A stretch of DNA of 64,000 bases from Massilia norwichensis (GCF_024753245.1 NZ_JANUGX010000025.1:44146-108145), one strand, 5' to 3'; positions 15,830 through 24,512 are shown, counted from the stretch's first letter. Notes: generated from the letters alone by a model not told the origin. Translations and numbers: made by a program.

Positions 15830-16525
15830 ATGAAGACCGATATGACGATCCACCGTGCGATCCCGGCCACGCTGCTGGGCACGCTTTTGAGCGCGCTGCT
15901 GGCCGCCTGCGGCAGCACCGGCCCGGCGCCGCGCGAAGTGCCGCCGCCGCCCGTGACTTCCGTGGCCCAGGCCGACCAGCAACTGGCCGCGGTGGCGCGC
16001 GAGCGTGCCGGCATCGAAGCCCGCTTCGCCGAGCGCGAGCGCGTGTGCTACACCAAGTTCTTCGTCACCAACTGCCTCGACGAAGCCAAGGAGCAGCGCC
16101 GCAGCGCCCTGTCGGCGCAGCGCGCGATCGAGATCCAGGCCGAGCGCTTCAAGCGCCAGGCCGTGGTCGACGAGCGCGACCGCAAGCTGGCCGAGGCGGA
16201 TAAAAAATACCGTGAAGAAGAGGCGCGCCTGGCGGCCCAGCCTTCGGCGCCGCCGCGCACGGTCCAGGACCTGCCGCCGCCGCGGGCAGCCGTCGCGCCG
16301 CAACGCGTTGCCGAACGCGATGCGCGCCTGAAGGAAGCCCAGGCCAAGGAAGCCGCCGAAGCGCCGCAGCGCGCGAAGAACGTGCGCGACTACGAGCGCC
16401 GCAAGGCCGAATCGGAAGAGCGCCAGCGCGAGGTGGCACGCAAGAAGGCCGAGCGTGCCGCGAAGGCGGCCAAGAAAGCCGAAGAAGAAAAGGCGGCCAA
16501 GGCGGCGGCCAAGCCGGCCCAGTAA
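15830..16525 (+). CDS. Coiled-coil lipoprotein of unknown function
   Basis: The 231-residue product starts at ATG 15830 behind AAAGGA. The N-terminus is a lipoprotein signal with lipobox L-L-A-A-C (Cys at about 27), then a Pro-rich spacer. A Cys pair sits in RVCYTKFFVTNCLDEAKEQRRS; the rest is almost entirely charged helix rich in Arg, Lys, Glu and Ala, ending in a Lys/Ala tail (KKAERAAKAAKKAEEEK), a strong coiled-coil pattern. The serine or glycine after the Cys suggests outer-membrane sorting. No recognisable family; it may tether peptidoglycan or a partner through its helices. It follows zapE by 28 bp and is probably co-transcribed. Confidence 0.75.
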   Translation: MKTDMTIHRAIPATLLGTLLSALLAACGSTGPAPREVPPPPVTSVAQADQQLAAVARERAGIEARFAERERVCYTKFFVTNCLDEAKEQRRSALSAQRAIEIQAERFKRQAVVDERDRKLAEADKKYREEEARLAAQPSAPPRTVQDLPPPRAAVAPQRVAERDARLKEAQAKEAAEAPQRAKNVRDYERRKAESEERQREVARKKAERAAKAAKKAEEEKAAKAAAKPAQ

Positions 16526-16570
16526 CCCGGATCCGGCCGTCGTGCCGGCACCCGGCGGCGCCTGCCACGC

Positions 16571-17533
16571 TCACGAGCCGTAGCCGCTGGCCTCCAGGAT
16601 CGCGTTCGGGTCCTTCAATTCGATCAGGTCGCGGATGGCGGCATGCTTGTCTCTGGCGCGCGCCACATACGCTTCGGCGATGCGCATGCCGATCCAGTAG
16701 CCGGCCTCGTACGGCCAGCCCTCGGGCGCCGAGCCGTAATTCGAGAGCCAGCGCTGGTAGTGCGGGCTGGCGCCCGGCTTATTGAGGCTCTTGCTGTCCG
16801 CCTTCAATGCCTGGCGGTCGCGCTGGAATTCCTGCCAAAGCCAGGCTTCGCGCTCCCTGGCCCAGGCATCGCGGCGCGCGTCGGGGGTCTGGCCGGTGAC
16901 GAGGCTCGCAAGATAATCGGCAACGCCCTCGCGCAAGGATTGATCCAGCAAGGGATCCAGCCGCCCCTGCGGGCTCGACTCGCGCTGCCAGGTGTGGACG
17001 GTTTCATGCGCAAAGAAATCGCGCATGGTGGCGCGGAACTTGTCGGGCGTGGCGCCCATCTGGCAGACGACTTCCAGACCGATCACCTGCGCCTCGCTAT
17101 TCGCGGTGCCGCCCGAATTGCTGGCGCCGAACACGACGTGGATGGCGGGCAGTGGGCGTTCCGGCACAAGGCCGGCAAAGGCCAGGTAGATCGCCCGCAG
17201 GTCGCTGCGCAGCGCGGGCAGTTGCGGCAGGCACTCGCGGATGGCTTGGCGGTAGTTGTCCTGCCTGGCGGCCACCACCCGCGCCAGGTTCGCGGCATCG
17301 ACGATCCGGTTCGGGGTGAAGATCCTGACGCCCCGTCCGGCGCCGTCGAGGTAGCCGCGCTGCAGGACTTCGGCCGTGGGCAGGGCGCCATCCTTCATCA
17401 GGCCGGCGAAACGCTGCGCATCGACGATGTCGATGTCCGCGGTCAGCGGATCGACACCGGCGGCGGCCGTCGTGGCTGCGGTGAGTGGGGTCGCAATGGC
17501 GGCGAAGGCGAGGAGGGCGGCAAGCTTTTTCAC
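16571..17533 (-). CDS. Predicted secreted zinc metallopeptidase (DUF2268-like)
   Basis: The 320-residue protein begins at GTG 17533 (MKKLAALLAF...) with a Sec signal peptide of about 25 residues. The catalytic signature H-E-T-V-H lies at 176-180, and a downstream glutamate in S-L-R-E-G-V-A-D-Y (E202) fits the third zinc ligand of gluzincins; the arrangement and the later EAGYWIGMRIAEAYV helix are as in DUF2268 predicted Zn proteases. Substrate unknown. It is convergent with the lipoprotein gene (45-bp gap) and follows the PP2C gene on the same strand after 83 bp. Confidence 0.75.
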   Translation of the reverse strand: MKKLAALLAFAAIATPLTAATTAAAGVDPLTADIDIVDAQRFAGLMKDGALPTAEVLQRGYLDGAGRGVRIFTPNRIVDAANLARVVAARQDNYRQAIRECLPQLPALRSDLRAIYLAFAGLVPERPLPAIHVVFGASNSGGTANSEAQVIGLEVVCQMGATPDKFRATMRDFFAHETVHTWQRESSPQGRLDPLLDQSLREGVADYLASLVTGQTPDARRDAWAREREAWLWQEFQRDRQALKADSKSLNKPGASPHYQRWLSNYGSAPEGWPYEAGYWIGMRIAEAYVARARDKHAAIRDLIELKDPNAILEASGYGS

Positions 17534-17616
17534 TGGCGTTATCGTTGCGTTCAGAATCGTTCACGATAGCATGTTGATACTATCGGGAAATTCACGCATT
17601 TCCACGCCCGAAACCT

Positions 17617-18420
17617 TTACACCGCCCGGCGCAGCTTCTCGACCGTGTAGTTGCCGGCATCCTGGGGCGGGCGCACCAGCTTCAGGATTGCCATCGTGCA
17701 GTTGCCGCCCTTGCCCTGCGAGCGTTCGGCAGCCTTGTTGATGAGCATTTCGGAAGCCTGGCGCGGCGTGGCGCGCGCGGTCGCGGCGCCCAGTTCGGCG
17801 TCGGTAAAGAAGTGCCACAGGCCGTCCGAGGCCAGCAGGAACACGTCGCCGGCGGCCAGGCCGCCGTGGTGGCCGATGGCGACAAAGGGATCCTTGCGGC
17901 CATTGCCCAGCACGTTCACCAGCAGCTTCGACTTGCGGTGATTTTTGGCCGCGTCCGGCGGCAGGCGGTCGCTGGCCACCAAGTGCTCGACATAGCCGGC
18001 ATCGCTGGTGCGCGCCAGGCAGGCACCGTCCTGGAAATGGTAGAGGCGGGAGTCGCCGACGTGCGCCCAGACCGCCTCGCCGTGCGGGCTCAGGATCAGC
18101 CCGACGAAGCTGGCATGCGCCTCGAGGCCGGTCGTCACGGCGTTCATCTTGATGACCAGGTGCGTCTCCTGCACGATGTCGCGCAGCAGCTGTTCGAGGC
18201 GCTCGATGCCGGGGCCGTCGGCCGGCTTGAACAGGTCGAACACCTGCTTGGCCGTGTGCAGTACCTGCTCGGAAGCCGCGGCGCCGGCGATGCCGTCGGA
18301 CAGGATCGCCAGCACGTAGCCGGGCGCGCGGGCGCCCGTCATCAAGGCGACCCGGTCATTCTGTTGCGGGCGGTTGCCGATGTGCTGCGCGGTTCCCGCT
18401 TCTAACTTGTATGAACTCAT
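17617..18420 (-). CDS. PP2C-family serine/threonine phosphatase
   Basis: The 267-residue protein has the bacterial PP2C (Stp1-like) layout: a first-motif segment RPQQNDRVAL, metal-site strand LAILSDGIAGAAASE where the usual DGMGG is DGIAG, the diagnostic AHVGDSRLYHFQDG, and LLASDGLWHF near the C-terminus. The second Asp of the final motif appears as NCTMAILKL where canonical enzymes have DN-T. These changes could lower or alter activity, so it may partly sense rather than catalyse. No kinase gene is in sight. ATG 18420 begins MSSYKLEAG. Upstream 18421-18577 is a 157-bp divergent spacer toward the YdcH-like gene. Confidence 0.83.
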   Translation of the reverse strand: MSSYKLEAGTAQHIGNRPQQNDRVALMTGARAPGYVLAILSDGIAGAAASEQVLHTAKQVFDLFKPADGPGIERLEQLLRDIVQETHLVIKMNAVTTGLEAHASFVGLILSPHGEAVWAHVGDSRLYHFQDGACLARTSDAGYVEHLVASDRLPPDAAKNHRKSKLLVNVLGNGRKDPFVAIGHHGGLAAGDVFLLASDGLWHFFTDAELGAATARATPRQASEMLINKAAERSQGKGGNCTMAILKLVRPPQDAGNYTVEKLRRAV

Positions 18421-18577
18421 AAACGTGGCTTTCCGATACCGGCTTGCCGATCTTTGTTGGCGGCAACGTCGGCGTAGATTAAACTATGCACTGGTTTGCA
18501 TCACAGTTGCAAGCCGTAACGACGATTCACGTCCTCCCATCCTCAGCTTCAGCCTCTTAAGTTCGGAATTGCCTATC

Positions 18578-18778
18578 ATGATCGACGTCCAGGAGATCCA
18601 GCGCCGTATTATTGAACTCGACGTGGAACATCGCGACCTCGACGCTGTCATCGACATGCTCACCCGTGACGGCCATTCCGACCAATTACAGTTGCGACGT
18701 CTGAAGAAGCGCAAGCTGCAGCTGAAGGACCACATCACTTTGCTGAAAATGCAGTTGGTGCCGGACGTGCCGGCGTAA
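18578..18778 (+). CDS. YdcH family (DUF465) small protein
   Basis: This 66-residue helical protein (MIDVQEIQRRIIELDVEHRDLDAVIDML...) shows the DUF465 pattern: an amphipathic helix with H-R-D-L-D, a short turn, and L-R-R-L-K-K-R-K-L-Q-L-K-D-H-I, ending with a KMQL tail. Family members form small helical hairpins of unknown role and are common in proteobacteria. ATG 18578 is chosen because it starts the conserved region; the frame is open much further upstream but without homology. It precedes the helicase gene by 34 bp. Confidence 0.85.
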   Translation: MIDVQEIQRRIIELDVEHRDLDAVIDMLTRDGHSDQLQLRRLKKRKLQLKDHITLLKMQLVPDVPA

Positions 18779-18812
18779 GCTGTCAGTCTTTCACCGACAA
18801 GAATTCCCGATT

Positions 18813-20909
18813 TTGACCGACCACCTGCCCCTGACCGGCCTTGCCGGCGAGCCGCTTCCTGCTGACACCACCGACGTAGCCGCATCCGTCCCCCAAGAGG
18901 GCGGCGAATCCGCTGCGCCCGGTAAATACGACGCCGAGATCGACCGCATCTTCGGTGCCGGTGGCCCGCTCGCGCCCGCCGTCGGCAGCTTCAAGCCGCG
19001 CCAATCCCAGACCGAGATGGCCAAGGCCATCGCCGACGCCATCGGCAACCAGGCCACGCTCATCGCCGAGGCCGGCACGGGCACGGGTAAAACCTTCGCC
19101 TACCTGGTGCCGGCGCTGCTGTGGGGCGGCAAGACCATCATCTCGACCGGTACCAAGAACCTGCAGGACCAGCTGTTCTCGCGCGACATCCCGAACGTGC
19201 GCCAGGCCCTGCGCGCGCCGGTCTCGGTGGCGCTGCTGAAGGGCCGCGCCAACTACGTCTGCCATTACAACCTGGAGCGCACGCTGCAGAACGGGCGCCT
19301 GACCTCGCGCGACGATGTCGGCCACCTGCGCGAGATCTCGCGCTTCATCAAGATGAGCAACTCGGGCGACAAGGCCGAGCTGGCCAAGGTGCCGGAGACG
19401 GCATCGGTGTGGAACCTGGTGACCTCGACGCGCGAAAACTGCGTCGGCCAGGAATGCCAGTACTACCAGGACTGCTTCGTGATGAAGGCGCGCCGCGAAG
19501 CCCAGCAGGCCGACGTGGTCGTGGTCAACCACCACCTGTTCTTCGCCGATGTGGCGCTGAAGGAGGGCGGCATGGCCGAACTGCTGCCGGCCGCCAACAC
19601 TATCGTCTTCGACGAGGCGCACCAGCTGCCGGAAGTGGCGACCCTGTTCTTCGGCACCACGGTCTCGACCTCGCAGGTGCTGGAACTGTGCCGCGACGTG
19701 CTGGCCGAAGGCCTGGCGCATGCGCGCGGCGGTCCGGACTGGGCCAAGGTCGTGATGGTGGTCGAAAAGGCCGCGCGCGACCTGCGCCTGACCTTCCCCG
19801 AAGGCGGCACCCGTTTGTCGCTGCCGCAGATCCCGCCGAGCTCGGACTTTTTCCCGGCGCTGGAAAAGCTGAAGGAAGAGCTGGAAGGTATGGTCGACGT
19901 GCTCGAAGAGAACGCCGAACGCGCCGAGACCCTGGAGCAGTGCCGCGTGCGCGCGGTGGAACTGCTGGAGAGCTTCAAGGACTGGAAGCAGGCCCCGGTC
20001 AAGAAAGACCCGAAGGAAAAGGATTACAGCCAGTTCGCCGGCGCCGATGCGGTGCTGTGGGTCGAGGCCTTCTCATCCTCGCTGCAGCTGCACAAGACGC
20101 CGCTGTCGATCGCGCCGATCTTCGCCGGCCAGCGCGCCGGCACGCCGCGCAGCTGGATCTTCACGTCGGCGACGCTGGCGGTGAAGAGCGACTTCAAGCA
20201 CTTCACCTCGCAGATGGGCATGACCGGCGAGCCGGCCCGCACCTGGCCCAGCCCCTTCAACTACCAGGAGCAGGGCATCCTGTATGTGCCGACCGGCCTG
20301 CCGGAACCGAACACGATGGGCTACACCGACGCCGTGGTCGACATGGCGCTGCCCGTGATCGAAGCGGCGGGCGGGCGTACCTTCTTCCTGTGCACGACGA
20401 TCCGCGCCGTAAACCGCGTGGCCGAACGCCTGCGCGAGGAATTCGCCGCGCGCGGGCTGGCGTTCCCGCTGTTCGTGCAGGGCGAGCGCGGCCGCACCGA
20501 ACTGCTGGATTCCTTCCGCAATGCCGGCAACGCCGTGCTGGTGGGCAGCCAGAGTTTCTGGGAAGGCGTGGACGTGCGCGGCGAGGCGCTGTCGCTGGTC
20601 ATCATCGACAAGCTGCCGTTCGCCCCGCCGGACGATCCGGTGCTGGCGGCGCGCATCGAAGTCATGGAAAAGAAGGGCATGAACGGCTTCGTGCACCATA
20701 CGCTGCCGGAGGCCATCATCAACCTGAAGCAGGGCGCCGGCCGCCTGATCCGCGACGTCGACGACCGCGGCGTGCTGATGCTGTGCGACCCGCGCGTGAT
20801 CAGCAAGCCCTACGGCCGCCGCATCTGGCAAAGCCTGCCGCCGTTCCGGCGTACGCGGGTGCAGGCGGATGTGATCGAGTTTTTCAATCAGCCGAAGCCG
20901 GACGCCTAG
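18813..20909 (+). CDS. ATP-dependent DNA helicase, DinG/YoaA family
   Basis: The 698-residue superfamily-2 helicase of the XPD type unwinds damaged or R-loop-containing DNA 5'-3'. Motif I is AEAGTGTGKTFAYLVP, motif Ia TGTKNLQDQLF, Walker B VFDEAHQLPE, motif III TSATLAV, and motifs V-VI LVGSQSFWEGVDVRGEALSLV and QGAGRLIRDVDDRG. Four cysteines for the Fe-S cluster are at NYVCHYN (first) and CVGQECQYYQDC (three). The start is TTG 18813; the N-terminal 45 residues are variable. It is convergent with the SRAP gene, separated by repeats A and B. Confidence 0.92.
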   Translation: MTDHLPLTGLAGEPLPADTTDVAASVPQEGGESAAPGKYDAEIDRIFGAGGPLAPAVGSFKPRQSQTEMAKAIADAIGNQATLIAEAGTGTGKTFAYLVPALLWGGKTIISTGTKNLQDQLFSRDIPNVRQALRAPVSVALLKGRANYVCHYNLERTLQNGRLTSRDDVGHLREISRFIKMSNSGDKAELAKVPETASVWNLVTSTRENCVGQECQYYQDCFVMKARREAQQADVVVVNHHLFFADVALKEGGMAELLPAANTIVFDEAHQLPEVATLFFGTTVSTSQVLELCRDVLAEGLAHARGGPDWAKVVMVVEKAARDLRLTFPEGGTRLSLPQIPPSSDFFPALEKLKEELEGMVDVLEENAERAETLEQCRVRAVELLESFKDWKQAPVKKDPKEKDYSQFAGADAVLWVEAFSSSLQLHKTPLSIAPIFAGQRAGTPRSWIFTSATLAVKSDFKHFTSQMGMTGEPARTWPSPFNYQEQGILYVPTGLPEPNTMGYTDAVVDMALPVIEAAGGRTFFLCTTIRAVNRVAERLREEFAARGLAFPLFVQGERGRTELLDSFRNAGNAVLVGSQSFWEGVDVRGEALSLVIIDKLPFAPPDDPVLAARIEVMEKKGMNGFVHHTLPEAIINLKQGAGRLIRDVDDRGVLMLCDPRVISKPYGRRIWQSLPPFRRTRVQADVIEFFNQPKPDA

Positions 20910-20914
20910 GTCCG

Positions 20915-20943
20915 CGTCGTCCCCGCGGAGGCGGGGACCCAAG
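20915..20943. repeat. Dispersed palindromic repeat, family A, half copy
   Basis: GTCCCCGC (20919-20926) pairs with GCGGGGAC (20931-20938) around GGAG, followed by CCAAGT as in other A copies. Only one of the two hairpins is present. It lies just after the helicase stop and next to a half copy of family B. Confidence 0.75.
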
Positions 20944-20955
20944 TCACGCAAGCGG

Positions 20956-20985
20956 TAGGGTGGGCACCCCGTGCCCACGCGTGAC
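20956..20985. repeat. Dispersed palindromic repeat, family B, half copy
   Basis: TAGGGTGGGCACCCCGTGCCCACGCGTGAC reads as the left arm of the family B element and stops at base 20985, one base before the stop codon of the convergent SRAP gene (20987-20989). Confidence 0.8.
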
Positions 20986-20986
20986 C

Positions 20987-21676
20987 TCAGAATAACGATC
21001 CCGTCTCCGGCACCACCACCTTCTTCGCCCGCGGCGCCTGCGGTGCCGCCCAAGTCTTCATCCGCTCGGGCGGATAATGCCGCAAAAACGCCCGCGCCAG
21101 ATCCGGATGCCGGCAGCCCAGCCAGGCATCCACGTCTTCCGGCGGCAGCACGACCAGCGCACGCTTCTCGTCGCCCGGCTTGTGGAAGCGCTTCATCAGC
21201 GGATGCTCGTCGGCGTTGATGGTGATCTGGGTGAACGAGGTCGCCAGGTTCCCGTCGGCTTCGCGCCACTCGCGCCACAAGCCGGCCACAAAAAAGGGCG
21301 AGTCGTCCGCCATGCCGATGCCGAAGCGCTCGGCTTTCCCGCTCTCGTAGTTCGGTTCATAGAAACAGCTCATCGGCACCGCGCACAGCTGGGTGCGCAG
21401 CCAGGCCGGCGCGAACGAGCGCTTGTCGGCGATCGACTCGGCGCGCGCATTCATCGTATCGAAGACCTTCACGCCAGCCGGGATGTGGCGGCGCGGCACC
21501 ATGCCATAGCTGGCCAGGCTCAGCTTGCGCTGGTTGTTCGCATCGGTGCGGACAATCGGCGCGAGATAGTCCTTCCAGGTTTCAAGCGGCCAGTCCCAGT
21601 CCTTGTACAGGTCGACCAGGGTACCGAGGACCATGTCCAGTTGTTCGGGCAGCGGGGGGCGGTAGTTGACGCACAT
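20987..21676 (-). CDS. SRAP domain protein (YedK/HMCES family)
   Basis: The 229-residue product starts M-C-V-N-Y-R, so Cys2 becomes the N-terminal catalytic residue after Met removal, as in YedK/HMCES, which form a stable thiazolidine crosslink with abasic sites in single-stranded DNA. Other family landmarks are the conserved Asn (N4), ARAESIADKRSFAPAW, the P-M-S-C-F-Y-E-P segment carrying the active Glu, and the His in I-N-A-D-E-H-P-L-M-K-R-F-H followed by R-A-L-V-V-L-P-P-E. It therefore shields AP sites and may act as autopeptidase. It faces a DinG-type helicase, another DNA-damage function. Confidence 0.93.
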   Translation of the reverse strand: MCVNYRPPLPEQLDMVLGTLVDLYKDWDWPLETWKDYLAPIVRTDANNQRKLSLASYGMVPRRHIPAGVKVFDTMNARAESIADKRSFAPAWLRTQLCAVPMSCFYEPNYESGKAERFGIGMADDSPFFVAGLWREWREADGNLATSFTQITINADEHPLMKRFHKPGDEKRALVVLPPEDVDAWLGCRHPDLARAFLRHYPPERMKTWAAPQAPRAKKVVVPETGSLF

Positions 21677-21780
21677 GTTCCCATGATAGCAGCAGCCTGC
21701 GGCCTTGAAAAAAAGTGATAGGCAGCTTCAAGTGCATCGGGTATCTTTCAGGAACTTGCCGTCCTTACAAGGAACTATCG

Positions 21781-23265
21781 ATGAATGAGTTGGTCAACGC
21801 AATCAACGGCTACGTCTGGAGCCCGGCCCTGATCGCCCTCTGCCTGGGTGCAGGCTTGTATTTTTCACTGCGCTCACGTTTCCTGCAGGTGCGCCACATG
21901 CGGGAGATGACGCGCCTGATGATGGAAGGTAAAAGCTCGGACCAGGGCGTGTCTTCCTTCCAGGCCCTGGCGATGACGCTGGCGGGCCGGGTCGGCACCG
22001 GCAACATCGCCGGCGTCGCCACCGCGATCACCTTCGGCGGTCCCGGCGCCGTGTTCTGGATGTGGGCGGTCGCCTTCCTCGGCGCCAGCTCGGCCTTCGT
22101 CGAGTCGACGCTGGGCCAGGTGTACAAGGAACAGATCAACCGCGAATACCGCGGCGGTCCAGCCTTCTATATCGAGAAAGGCCTGGGCGTGAAATGGTAT
22201 GCGGTGCTGTTCGCGGTCGTGACCGTGGTCGCCACCGGCGTGCTGCTGCCCGGCGTGCAGGCGAATTCGATCGCCGATGGCCTCAAGACCGCGATGGGCA
22301 TCGACCCCAACGTCACCGCCGCCGCGCTGGCGATCGTGCTGGGCTTCATCATCTTCGGCGGCGTCAAGCGCATCGCGCAGTTCGCCGAGATCGTTGTGCC
22401 CTTCATGGCGCTGGCCTACATCATCGTGGCGGTGGTCATCATCTTCCTGAACATCGGCCAGCTGCCGCACGTGATGAAGCTGATCTTCAGCTCGGCCTTC
22501 GGCTTCGACGCGGCCTTCGGCGCCGTGCTCGGCATGGCGATCCAGTGGGGCGTCAAGCGCGGCGTGTACTCGAACGAAGCGGGGCAGGGCACCGGTCCGC
22601 ACGCCTCGTCGGCGGCGGAAGTCAGCCACCCGGCCAAGCAGGGCCTGGTGCAGGGTTTCTCGGTCTACATCGACACCCTGTTCGTGTGCTCGGCCACCGC
22701 CTTCATGCTGCTGATTACCGGCCAGTACAACGTCGAGCGCGCCGACGGCAGCCACATCTACCAGGGCGTCCAGGGCGTGGCGGCCGGTCCGGGCTACGTG
22801 CAGACGGCGCTCGAGAACGTGCTGCCGGGCTTCGGTTCGATCTTCGTCGCGCTGGCCCTGCTGTTCTTCGCCTTCACGACCATCGTCGCCTACTACTACA
22901 TCGCCGAAACGAATATCGCCTACCTCAACCGCAACACGCCGCGTCCGTGGATGAACTTCCTGCTGAAGGTGGTGATCATCGGCGCGACCGTGTACGGCAC
23001 CGTGAAGACGGCCGACGTGGCCTGGGCGATGGGCGACCTGGGCGTGGGCCTGATGGCCTGGCTGAACATTGTCGCCATCTTCCTGATGCGCAATATCGCC
23101 TTCAAGTGCCTGCGCGACTACGAGGCGCAGAAGGCGCTCGGCAAGGATCCGGAATTCGATCCGGTGGCGCTGGGCATCGCCAACGCCCACTACTGGGAGA
23201 AGCGGGTGGCCGAACGGCGCGGCGCCGAAGCGCTGGCCGACCGCGAGACGACGCCCGCGGCCTGA
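21781..23265 (+). CDS. Alanine/glycine:cation symporter (AGCS family)
   Basis: The 494-residue inner-membrane transporter couples Na+ or H+ to alanine or glycine uptake. Family signatures are GRVGTGNIAGVATAITFGGPGAVFWMW (helix with G-x-G-N-I-A-G), KEQINREYRGGPAFYIEKGLG, and GVKRGVYSNEAGQGTGPHASSAAEVSHPAKQGLVQ; about ten to eleven hydrophobic helices are visible. ATG 21781 follows AAGGAAC. A hydrophilic C-terminal tail (AERRGAEALADRETTPAA) ends the protein. Monocistronic: the SRAP gene is divergent and the next gene is convergent. Confidence 0.94.
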   Translation: MNELVNAINGYVWSPALIALCLGAGLYFSLRSRFLQVRHMREMTRLMMEGKSSDQGVSSFQALAMTLAGRVGTGNIAGVATAITFGGPGAVFWMWAVAFLGASSAFVESTLGQVYKEQINREYRGGPAFYIEKGLGVKWYAVLFAVVTVVATGVLLPGVQANSIADGLKTAMGIDPNVTAAALAIVLGFIIFGGVKRIAQFAEIVVPFMALAYIIVAVVIIFLNIGQLPHVMKLIFSSAFGFDAAFGAVLGMAIQWGVKRGVYSNEAGQGTGPHASSAAEVSHPAKQGLVQGFSVYIDTLFVCSATAFMLLITGQYNVERADGSHIYQGVQGVAAGPGYVQTALENVLPGFGSIFVALALLFFAFTTIVAYYYIAETNIAYLNRNTPRPWMNFLLKVVIIGATVYGTVKTADVAWAMGDLGVGLMAWLNIVAIFLMRNIAFKCLRDYEAQKALGKDPEFDPVALGIANAHYWEKRVAERRGAEALADRETTPAA

Positions 23266-23280
23266 TCCCTCACGCGCGTT

Positions 23281-23529
23281 TCAAGCCTTGATCGTGCGGA
23301 CGTGGTTCAATACCTCGTCCGCGCGGCCTTCACCCACCAGCGCTGCCGGCGCCTTGCCATCGAAGGCGGCCAGCGGCGCCTCCATCCAGGCACTGGCCGC
23401 ATCGTCGCTGCCCAGCACCGCGCGCACCGCATGCATGACGGTGTAGTAGGCCTGGGCCTTGCGCGACTGCTGCTCGAAGCGGGCGCGCAGGGCGGCCAGG
23501 TTGTCCGGGTTCAGTTTTTCGTCGCTCAT
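23281..23529 (-). CDS. Orphan DUF2384 (MbcA/ParS/Xre antitoxin C-terminal) protein
   Basis: This 82-residue protein has a helical N-terminus (LAALRARFEQQSRKAQAYYTVMHAVRAVLG) and a C-terminal A-W-M-E-A-P-L-A-A-F-D-G-K-A-P-A-A-L-V segment followed by A-D-E-V-L-N-H-V-R-T-I, the pattern of the DUF2384 toxin-binding domain of RES-Xre modules. The Xre DNA-binding domain is missing and no RES toxin is nearby. Its ATG overlaps the TGA of the quinone oxidoreductase gene (23526-23529, ATGA), so it is translationally coupled. It could be a domesticated antitoxin remnant or a partner of the reductase. Confidence 0.7.
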   Translation of the reverse strand: MSDEKLNPDNLAALRARFEQQSRKAQAYYTVMHAVRAVLGSDDAASAWMEAPLAAFDGKAPAALVGEGRADEVLNHVRTIKA

Positions 23530-24512
23530 CCCGCGTCTCCCGGTACGATCACAATCTTGCCCGTCACCTTGCGTTCGGCCATGTCGTTCAGCGCCTGCGC
23601 CGTCTCGTGCAATGCATAGCGCCGCGACACCAGCGGCTTCAGTTTGCCTTCCGCCATCCAGCCCAGCATCTGGCGCATCGCCGCCATGTTCGCCTTCGGC
23701 TCGCGGCGCACGAAATCTCCCCAGAACACGCCGACCACCGAGGCGCCCTTGAGCAGCATGAGGTTCCACGGCAGCTTCGGGATCTCGCCGTTCGCAAACC
23801 CCACTACCAGGTGCCGTCCGCGCCAGGCGATCGAGCGCAGCGCCGGCTCGCTGTAGACACCGCCGACCGGGTCGTAGATCACGTCCGGGCCGCGGCCGTC
23901 GGTGGCGACCTTCAAAGCCTCGCGCAGGTCTTCCCTGGTGTAGTCGATCAGCACGTCGGCGCCGTGGGCCTTGCACACCGCCAGTTTTTCATCGCTGGAA
24001 GCGGCTGCGATCACGCGTGCCCCCAGCGCCTTGCCGATCTCGATCGCCGCCAGGCCGACGCCGCCGGCCGCGCCCAGCACCAGCATGGTCTCGCCGGGCT
24101 GCAGCGCGCCGCGGTCGACGATGGCGTGGTGCGAGGTGCCGTAGGTCAGGGTGATGGCGGCGGCGACGTCGAAGTCCATCCCGGGCGGCATCGGCATCAG
24201 CGCTTCCGCCGGCGCCACGGCCTGCTCGGCGAAGGCGCCGGTGCGGGTGAAGCCGATCACGCGCGCGCCCGGCTGGAAGGCCGTGACGCCGTCGCCGACC
24301 GCACGCACGATGCCGGCAAACTCGTTGCCCGGCGTGAAGGGCAGCTCGGGCTTGACCTGGTACTTGCCCTGCACGGTCAGCACGTCCGGGAAGTTGACGC
24401 CGGCAGCCTTCACATCGACCACCACCTGGCCTGCCGCCGGGACCAGATCGGCGAGGTCTTCCACCACCAGGCTGTCCGGTGGACCCCATGCCTTGCATAA
24501 CACGGCTTTCAT
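23526..24512 (-). CDS. NADPH:quinone oxidoreductase family protein (zinc-free MDR)
   Basis: The 328-residue medium-chain dehydrogenase/reductase reduces quinones or enoyl compounds with NADPH. It shows MKAVLCKAWG at the start, NFPDVLTVQGKYQ and PFTPGNEFAGIVRAVGDGV in the GroES-like part, GTSHHAIVDRGALQPGE, the Rossmann motif VLGAAGGVGLAAIEIGKALGA, and DPVGGVYSEPALRSIAWRGRHLVVGFA. The catalytic-zinc ligands are absent, as in QOR. ATG 24512 is chosen. It is divergent from the TIR gene over a 182-bp spacer (24513-24694) in which I see no clear operator. Confidence 0.9.
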   Translation of the reverse strand: MKAVLCKAWGPPDSLVVEDLADLVPAAGQVVVDVKAAGVNFPDVLTVQGKYQVKPELPFTPGNEFAGIVRAVGDGVTAFQPGARVIGFTRTGAFAEQAVAPAEALMPMPPGMDFDVAAAITLTYGTSHHAIVDRGALQPGETMLVLGAAGGVGLAAIEIGKALGARVIAAASSDEKLAVCKAHGADVLIDYTREDLREALKVATDGRGPDVIYDPVGGVYSEPALRSIAWRGRHLVVGFANGEIPKLPWNLMLLKGASVVGVFWGDFVRREPKANMAAMRQMLGWMAEGKLKPLVSRRYALHETAQALNDMAERKVTGKIVIVPGDAG

